Source: CAZFBR01 sp035353495 [NCBI: uncultured bacterium]
GTDB lineage: Bacteria; DAOPZR01
Direction: 5' to 3'
Assembly (NCBI GenBank): GCA_964517215.1
Contig: CAZFBR010000111.1
Span: 1-11,528 of the forward strand
DNA: 11,528 nucleotides
The notes under the pieces were generated by a model, which was not told where the DNA came from, did no database searches, and was given only the letters and a program-made list of their open reading frames with translations. Below are positions 7,527 to 11,528 of the stretch, piece after piece. Within the stretch, counting starts at the first letter, position 1. Every line of letters begins with the position of its first letter. A program made the translations under genes and the position numbers.

Positions 7527-7744
7527 CGGTTATGCCCCGCCGGCATGGTCCGGAACAAACGCCACAACTGCATGCCCGCAGGAAATCGATTCCCCCGTCC
7601 GGGTCGCGCGGAACGCCACCACCCGGCAACCAACCGCCAGCGCCCCGGCCGGGTCGTCAGCCCGCATCAGCGCAGCAGAAAAGCAGCCGATGAATGTGTC
7701 ACCGGCGGCGGTCGTATCGATGGCCGGCACCACCGTGGCCGGTT

Positions 7745-7766
7745 GATGCCGCATGCCGGCGGCATC
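7745..7766. repeat. Inverted repeat at the kinase deletion join (8-bp arms, 6-nt loop)
   Basis: GATGCCGC at 7745-7752 and GCGGCATC at 7759-7766 are perfect inverted copies around ATGCCG. It lies directly beside a second palindrome (7773-7790) in the part of the kinase remnant where the central domain is missing. Confidence 0.9.
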
Positions 7767-7772
7767 GCCATA

Positions 7773-7790
7773 GCCCGCGCCGGCGCGGGC
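7773..7790. repeat. Perfect 18-bp palindrome at the kinase deletion join
   Basis: GCCCGCGCC followed directly by its reverse complement GGCGCGGGC, without a loop. It encodes the ARAGAG stretch at the end of the N-terminal homology block and sits 6 bp from the neighbouring inverted repeat. Confidence 0.9.
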
Positions 7791-7937
7791 CAGCGCCAGC
7801 GACTGGTTGAATCCCTTGCCATCGGCAAACACCGTGGATGCAGAACAGACCAGCGACTCGCCCAGCCGCATGAAATGGGGAACCGCGCACACCTGGTCAG
7901 TATTCAGCAAACCGTTTTTGCGTATCTTCATGCGGGC

Positions 7938-7946
7938 AGTATAGCA
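7938..7946 (-). promoter_or_regulatory. Extended -10 promoter of the kinase-remnant/HD/EamA operon, probable leaderless start
   Basis: TGC plus TATACT on the minus strand (7938-7946; 5 of 6 bases plus the extended TG). Six nt separate it from the ATG at 7931, so transcription is predicted to begin on the start codon. No Shine-Dalgarno is present. The -35 is poor (T-rich TTTTGG/TTTTTG at 16-18 bp spacing), as is common for extended -10 promoters, and it falls in the T tract of the terminator of the preceding operon. Confidence 0.6.
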
Positions 7947-7962
7947 CACAACCGGCGGGCCC

Positions 7963-8001
7963 AAAAAGAAACCGGGCCGGCGGGAATTCCCGCCGGCCCG
8001 G
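7963..8001 (-). terminator. Strong rho-independent terminator after the PorV-like gene
   Basis: Perfect 13-bp inverted repeat (CCGGGCCGGCGGG at 7972-7984 and CCCGCCGGCCCGG at 7989-8001) with an AATT loop, followed on the minus strand by TTTCTTTTT. It ends the two-gene secretion operon 65 nt after the TAA at 8066-8068 and lies just upstream of the next promoter. Confidence 0.93.
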
Positions 8002-8065
8002 CTGAATCAGATGGAGAGTATTACCACGACTGCCGGCATGGCGTCCGGCAAACCGCGATATGTGT

Positions 8066-9553
8066 TTACTGCAGGTACTTCCGGGCCAAATCGAGTTCCT
8101 GCAGGGAGCTGGCGTAGTCTCCCAGCGAATAGAACGCGCAGGCCAGCGCATAATGCGCTTCAAAATTCTCAAACTTCACCTTATTCGCCTCACTCAGCAC
8201 AATCACCGCATCGGCATAATCGCCCGCCTGCAGCCGTTCCCGACCGAGACGGTACAATGCATCATACGTCGCCGGCAAATTGCGCGGCGGCGCCGGCATG
8301 GCCGGAGCAGCCGTTTCTTCCGCTGCTGCCGTCGGCGGCACTGTCGGCGCGGTCACCACCTGCTGCGTGACGATGACCGGCACCGGTACTGGCGCCGGCG
8401 TTGTCACCGGCTGCTGCTCCACCGGCGGCAGCGGCGGGCGCGGGGCCGGCACCACCACTGCCGTCTCGGCTGCACGCACCGGCGGAACCGGTACAACCAC
8501 CCGTTCCTGCCGCACCACCGTCGGCTGGGCAGCGGGGACGGTCCGGACACCGACCGACGCCGGGGTTACCGGCTGACGCACCGGTTCCACCGCCTGCAGC
8601 GGATTCTCCCGCGTCCCAAATCCGTCGAAGGCGATGCGCAGCCCGACGCGATGGATATTGCCCAGGTCCGAACGCGGCACAAACGCATAGTCCACGGTCA
8701 ACGCCTGATAATTGAACGCCAGGCCGGCGCTCAACGCATCGAACCCCTTGAAGTCCGTTCCCACTTCATACCCCGTGCGCAGCGCCAGATAATCCGTCAT
8801 CTGGTACTCGAGGCCGGCCGACATATACGGGTCGGCGTCATTGGGGAAACTGGCGTCCGCCGCGAGCAGCAGTTCCGGCAGCCAGCGATAGGCCATTCCC
8901 GCCTTGACCACCGTCGGCAGATTATCACCTTCATGCTCGAAGGTGATTTCCGGCCCGACGTTGAGCATGGCCAGCCCGAAACTCCACTCCGGCGACTGCC
9001 GGTAGAACAGACCCAGATCGGCCGACCAGCCGTGCGCGGAAACATCAGCCAGCTGCTCGTCAAGATAGCGGCCGGTGATGCCCAACGCTACCTGCGCATT
9101 CACCGCCCACGCCGCACTGATGCCCAGCGCCATATCGTGGTTGGTGAAACTGCCGAGATCCTGCAGTTCCGACCGGTAATTGTCGTCGGTCTGCGTGGCG
9201 ATGATGTCCGCCCCGAAGGTCAGGCGCTTGCCGTACGGCATGGCCAGCGCCACGTAGTTGTGGGTCACATCGGCGAACTCGCTCATATGCTGCGCCCCGA
9301 ACTGCAGCGTGGTGAGCTGGGCGAGCCCGGCCGGGTTCCAGCGCGCCGCATACACGTCATCGGCGATCCCCACATACGTGCCGCCCAGCGCCGCCGCGCG
9401 CGCGCCGCCCCCAAGCTTCAGGAAGGACGAGCCCGCCGAGCCGTCGACCGACGCCATCGCCGCCGTGCCGCACAGGAGCATCACCACCGCCCCCGCCGTC
9501 AGGTGCCGAAGCGCCGTCATCAGTAATCGTCCGCCGCGTCTGGTCTGTTTCAT
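8066..9553 (-). CDS. PorV/UPF0164-like outer-membrane protein with proline-rich linker and C-terminal TPR module
   Basis: A 495-residue exported protein. Residues 1-34 are a signal peptide (KQTRRGGR, a hydrophobic core, cleavage likely after AMA). Residues 40-312 form a PorV/UPF0164-like beta-barrel: the start SSFLKLGGGARAAALGGTYV, ADDVYAARWNPAGLA (65-79), repeated alternating hydrophobic strands ending in aromatic residues, and a final strand GNIHRVGLRIAFDGFG. Residues 320-427 are a low-complexity Pro/Val/Ala linker. Residues 430-494 make two TPR-like helical pairs (YRLGRERLQAGDYADAV; ALACAFYSLGDYASSL). The barrel would sit in the outer membrane with the TPR in the periplasm. Known PorV escorts proteins with C-terminal sorting domains in type IX secretion. 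Its operon partner, 13 nt upstream, has such an Ig-like C-terminus. The start at 9553 is preferred to 9559 because AGGAGG lies 6 nt before it. Confidence 0.9.
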   Translation of the reverse strand: MKQTRRGGRLLMTALRHLTAGAVVMLLCGTAAMASVDGSAGSSFLKLGGGARAAALGGTYVGIADDVYAARWNPAGLAQLTTLQFGAQHMSEFADVTHNYVALAMPYGKRLTFGADIIATQTDDNYRSELQDLGSFTNHDMALGISAAWAVNAQVALGITGRYLDEQLADVSAHGWSADLGLFYRQSPEWSFGLAMLNVGPEITFEHEGDNLPTVVKAGMAYRWLPELLLAADASFPNDADPYMSAGLEYQMTDYLALRTGYEVGTDFKGFDALSAGLAFNYQALTVDYAFVPRSDLGNIHRVGLRIAFDGFGTRENPLQAVEPVRQPVTPASVGVRTVPAAQPTVVRQERVVVPVPPVRAAETAVVVPAPRPPLPPVEQQPVTTPAPVPVPVIVTQQVVTAPTVPPTAAAEETAAPAMPAPPRNLPATYDALYRLGRERLQAGDYADAVIVLSEANKVKFENFEAHYALACAFYSLGDYASSLQELDLARKYLQ

Positions 9554-9559
9554 CTGCAT

Positions 9560-9565
9560 CCTCCT
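9560..9565 (-). promoter_or_regulatory. Shine-Dalgarno deciding the PorV-like start
   Basis: AGGAGG on the minus strand touches the ATG at 9559 but lies 6 nt from the in-frame ATG at 9553. The second ATG is therefore the likely start, two residues shorter than the longest frame. Confidence 0.8.
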
Positions 9566-9566
9566 G

Positions 9567-11021
9567 CTACCGGATGATGGTGAGCTTGCGCACCACCGTG
9601 CCCGCCGCCGACTTCACGACGTACACATAGGTGCCGCTCGCCACCGTCCCCCCGGACTCACTGCGCCCGTCCCACCGCGCCACATTCTCCTGCGGCGTGA
9701 CGGAAATCTCCTCACCCACGCGCAGCGTGCGCAGCAGCTGCGCGGCGGTGTTGTACACTTCGATCACCATCCCGGCGTCGGACGGCAGGTTGTGGATGAC
9801 AATCTCGCCGTCCTGGTCGGGCCGGAACGGATTCGGCCAGCTGCGCACACGGTCGAGATCGGCAATCACCAGCGCCACCCAGCTCACCTGCGCCGTCACT
9901 GCCGCCGCCCCGCCCGCACCGTCCGGATCGTAGGTGACCGTGATATTGCCGTTGCTGTTGACCTTGATCGTGCCGGCCTGCGAGCCGCCCTGCGTGAAGC
10001 GCACGTCGCCGCTGAAGATGCCCGTGTTCAGCCCGGTCTCGGTCAGCGTCACCGTGATGCCCGCCGCATCGGCGTCCGACGTCACCTGCACCCGGACCCG
10101 GTTGGTCAGGCCCGGCGTGTCCTGTCCGCTGTCACGGACGGTGACCCGCATAAGATCGGTCAGCCCGCGATACACCGCCTTGTCCAGCGCGATCCCGTAA
10201 TCGATCACCGTGATCGGCACGGTACAGGCAATGCCGTCGGCATGGACCCCGAGGTTCACCGTGTCAATGCAGTTGCTCACCGTCACCGGAAGATTCAGGC
10301 AGACGCCGCCGGCCACAGGTGCTGCACCCGGTGCCACGGTGCCGGTGTCGGTCAGCAGCACCGCTGCCGCCGTGTACTCGGTCATGACATGCCAGGCGGC
10401 CGGCAGGCCGGTGGTGTCGTCGTACGCCCGGATCGTGACATTGAACGGCACACCGGCATAAATCGCCGCCGGCGGATCGATGAAGCGGAATGCCAGCAAC
10501 CGTCCGCGCAATGCCACCGTCGCCGTCGCCGAATCGTATGCCGTCGCCGTCGATTGCGAGAGCGCCCGCACCGTTATCGTATTTGTCATTTTGTTGGTAT
10601 TGTTGTTTGGTTTGTGCACCGCAATTGTGAACGTCAGGGTCTGGCCGGCCGCCAGCATCTGGGTTGCGGCAAGCGGCAGGCCGCCGGTCGCACCCCGGCT
10701 GTCCCACAGCGTGGCCCGCCATCCCAGCAGTGAGGCGGTATCCAGCGCCACCGTATCCGGCCGGCCGGCGTCGTTCGTAACCGTGAACGTCAGCCAGAGT
10801 GTTTCGCCGCTGTTCAGCGTGGTAACGGTATCGCCGGCAACGGTGATCCAGTTGGCCACCACGAATGTGCAGGGGGGCGACAACTGCACCGTACCGTCGC
10901 TTGCCGTCAGCGTGCAGCTGCTGCTGATCAGCGTCCCCACCGGGGTCATGGCCGACACTGCGCCCGACCAGGCCACCAGCACCAGGCACACCACGAGCAT
11001 GCCGAGCAGTGCGCGCGTCAT
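9567..11021 (-). CDS. Secreted multi-domain beta-sandwich protein with FlgD-like C-terminal Ig domain
   Basis: A 484-residue exported protein. Residues 1-24 are a signal peptide (TRALL, a hydrophobic core, cleavage after VSA). Residues 25-175 look like a DUF11-type surface sandwich (TPVGTLISSSCTLTA, LWLTFTVTNDAGRPDTVAL). Residues 176-275 form a second Ig-like unit (IDPPAAIYAGVPFNVTIRAY). Residues 278-382 carry the LTETGLNTGIFSGDVRF signature found in bacterial surface proteins. Residues 394-484 are a FlgD/CHU_C-like C-terminal Ig: WPNPFRPDQDGEIVIHNLP, VIEVYNTAAQLLRTL, WDGRSESGG, ASGTYVYVVKSAAG and VVRKLTIIR. Cys36/Cys51 and Cys241/Cys251 could form disulphides. No catalytic motif is seen, so a structural or adhesive role is likely. 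It is first in an operon with the PorV-like gene, 13 nt away. A GTG at 11045 with GAGG upstream is an alternative start adding eight residues; ATG 11021 gives the tidier signal peptide. Confidence 0.88.
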   Translation of the reverse strand: MTRALLGMLVVCLVLVAWSGAVSAMTPVGTLISSSCTLTASDGTVQLSPPCTFVVANWITVAGDTVTTLNSGETLWLTFTVTNDAGRPDTVALDTASLLGWRATLWDSRGATGGLPLAATQMLAAGQTLTFTIAVHKPNNNTNKMTNTITVRALSQSTATAYDSATATVALRGRLLAFRFIDPPAAIYAGVPFNVTIRAYDDTTGLPAAWHVMTEYTAAAVLLTDTGTVAPGAAPVAGGVCLNLPVTVSNCIDTVNLGVHADGIACTVPITVIDYGIALDKAVYRGLTDLMRVTVRDSGQDTPGLTNRVRVQVTSDADAAGITVTLTETGLNTGIFSGDVRFTQGGSQAGTIKVNSNGNITVTYDPDGAGGAAAVTAQVSWVALVIADLDRVRSWPNPFRPDQDGEIVIHNLPSDAGMVIEVYNTAAQLLRTLRVGEEISVTPQENVARWDGRSESGGTVASGTYVYVVKSAAGTVVRKLTIIR

Positions 11022-11528
11022 ACACCTCGCCCCGCTACGCCACACGATGTGCCTCAGTTGGCCGAATCAGACGCATACCCTCATCGTCCGTCCCCCGTTA
11101 TGCCTGCACGCATACACCCTCGCTGTCGTTCAGCATTCCTGCCGTCCGTCACTGTGGTTCAGTTGCATACCTGCTCCACGTCCGACACCTCACCCGTCGG
11201 TTTTCGACGCAAATAGTGACGCTATGACCCTGGAAAATCAGATGAAATGCAGCTTATGCCGACCAACCGACACCTGAGGCCACACTGCACCCCACATGCA
11301 CGCATTTGATCGGCACTGATGCCATCCCGAACCGGTATAACCAGACAGCTATGGTGTCTGAATATGCGTGGTGCTTTTCCCTTTACGCATCATCAGGTTA
11401 CACCTCGAGCCATCTTCAACCGTCAACTCCTCGCGGAGTCATCACGGAAGCCGGTCCGGACGCGGCATCAGGCATTCATCCTGACTGCGTCACTCCCTAC
11501 ACCATAATACCTCCCCTTAGTTGATAAT
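11022..11528. other. Noncoding stretch upstream of the secretion operon, with small inverted repeats
   Basis: About 500 bp with no convincing gene. It is visibly less GC-rich than the rest of the window. Small hairpins are CAGACA/TGTCTG (11342-11347 with 11355-11360), GGCA-CTGA-TGCC within 11310-11330, and ACTCC-GCGA-GGAGT near 11425-11442. A possible minus-strand promoter is listed separately. At 11497-11519 a strong Shine-Dalgarno (TAAGGGGAGG) precedes a two-codon frame ATG-GTG-TAG on the minus strand. The segment probably holds the promoter and a long leader for the secreted protein operon, or the remains of a decayed gene. I recognise no RNA family in it. Confidence 0.6.
11397..11426 (-). 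promoter_or_regulatory. Weak candidate promoter for the secretion operon
   Basis: On the minus strand TTGACG (11421-11426, 5 of 6) and TGTAAC (11397-11402, 4 of 6) are separated by 18 bp. If used, it would give a leader of about 370 nt before the secreted-protein ATG. This is the best pairing I found in the region, but a closer promoter cannot be excluded. Confidence 0.3.

Larger units (their letters stand above)
7530..7931 (-). pseudogene. Ribokinase/PfkB-family sugar kinase remnant with a large in-frame internal deletion
   Basis: The frame codes for 133 residues, while ribokinases have about 300. Residues 6-52 align with the ribokinase N-terminus: NGLLNTDQ for the sugar-binding strand, GESL, and ADGKGFNQSLALARAGA in place of GGKGANQAVAAARLGA. 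Residues 66-117 align with the C-terminal signature: IDTTAAGDTFIGCFSAAL with the catalytic-base Asp at D78, then VVAFRATRTGES. About 190 residues between them (the central fold, lid and most of the sugar pocket) are absent, and the join lies near residues 53-62 (about 7748-7775), between two perfect palindromes. The frame stays open through the join and to a TAA 3 nt before the HD gene, so it may still be translated to support its neighbours. A working kinase is very unlikely. The first GG of the GGKG motif is also altered to DG. Confidence 0.8.

Noticed and set aside
8060-10733. Plus-strand frames 8060-9526 and 9258-10733
   Set aside because: They are shadows of the PorV-like and Ig-tailed genes; composition is His/Arg-rich and no motif is visible.
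11310-11380. Plus-strand CATCCCGAAC followed by CTATGGTGTC, reminiscent of 5S rRNA
   Set aside because: The spacing between the two blocks is too short, the closing helix is absent and the rest does not match, so it is a chance resemblance.
11306-11524. Plus-strand frame of 57-72 codons in the noncoding stretch
   Set aside because: The longest form starts at TTG and the first ATG (11351) has no Shine-Dalgarno. I recognise no family, and codon use gives no support. It cannot be fully excluded.
1-11528. CRISPR arrays, tRNA or rRNA genes, insertion sequences, integrases, phage or defence genes
   Set aside because: I saw no repeat-spacer pattern, transposase motif or terminal repeats, and no cloverleaf or rRNA signature on either strand.

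Overview
The window is GC-rich DNA, and every supported gene lies on the minus strand, so transcription runs from high to low coordinates. The proteins are bacterial and point to a diderm (outer-membrane-bearing) organism: a PorV-like outer-membrane barrel, an OmpA-type domain and secreted Ig-like proteins. The mix of a PorV/UPF0164 barrel, a FlgD-like C-terminal Ig domain, a DHH-CBS-nucleotidyltransferase fusion and a VWFA-related OmpA fusion resembles poorly cultivated phyla such as those near Elusimicrobiota, Omnitrophota, Verrucomicrobiota/Kiritimatiellota or Acidobacteriota. This is inference; there is no rRNA marker to settle it.

Layout in order of transcription. (A) 11022-11528 is about 500 bp of less GC-rich noncoding sequence with several short inverted repeats. 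(B) 11021-8066 is a two-gene operon: a secreted beta-sandwich protein ending in a FlgD-like Ig domain, then a PorV-like barrel with a proline-rich linker and a C-terminal TPR module. A strong 13-bp-arm terminator follows at 7963-8001. (C) 7931-6163 is a tightly packed cassette: an internally deleted ribokinase remnant, an HD-domain hydrolase-like protein and an EamA/DMT-type permease, with a 3-nt gap and then a 10-nt overlap. (D) 5970-4780 is a single gene for a secreted OmpA-VWA protein, with its own Shine-Dalgarno site and a clear terminator at 4718-4751. (E) 4516-1856 is an 886-residue tRNA nucleotidyltransferase of the DHH-CBS-polymerase type. (F) 1701-1 is a promoter followed by a UDP-glucose-4-epimerase-like SDR enzyme and, directly abutting it, a membrane protein that runs off the window.

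Themes. The unit in B looks like an envelope secretion/display pair, because PorV proteins handle proteins with C-terminal Ig-like sorting domains in the type IX system. D is another envelope protein. E is tRNA 3'-end maintenance. F may feed sugar-nucleotide or glycan metabolism. Two genes (the ribokinase remnant and the tRNA nucleotidyltransferase) carry an extended -10 promoter placed so that the predicted transcription start is the A of the ATG, and neither has a convincing Shine-Dalgarno. I read both as leaderless. The large plus-strand open frames are antisense shadows of these genes.
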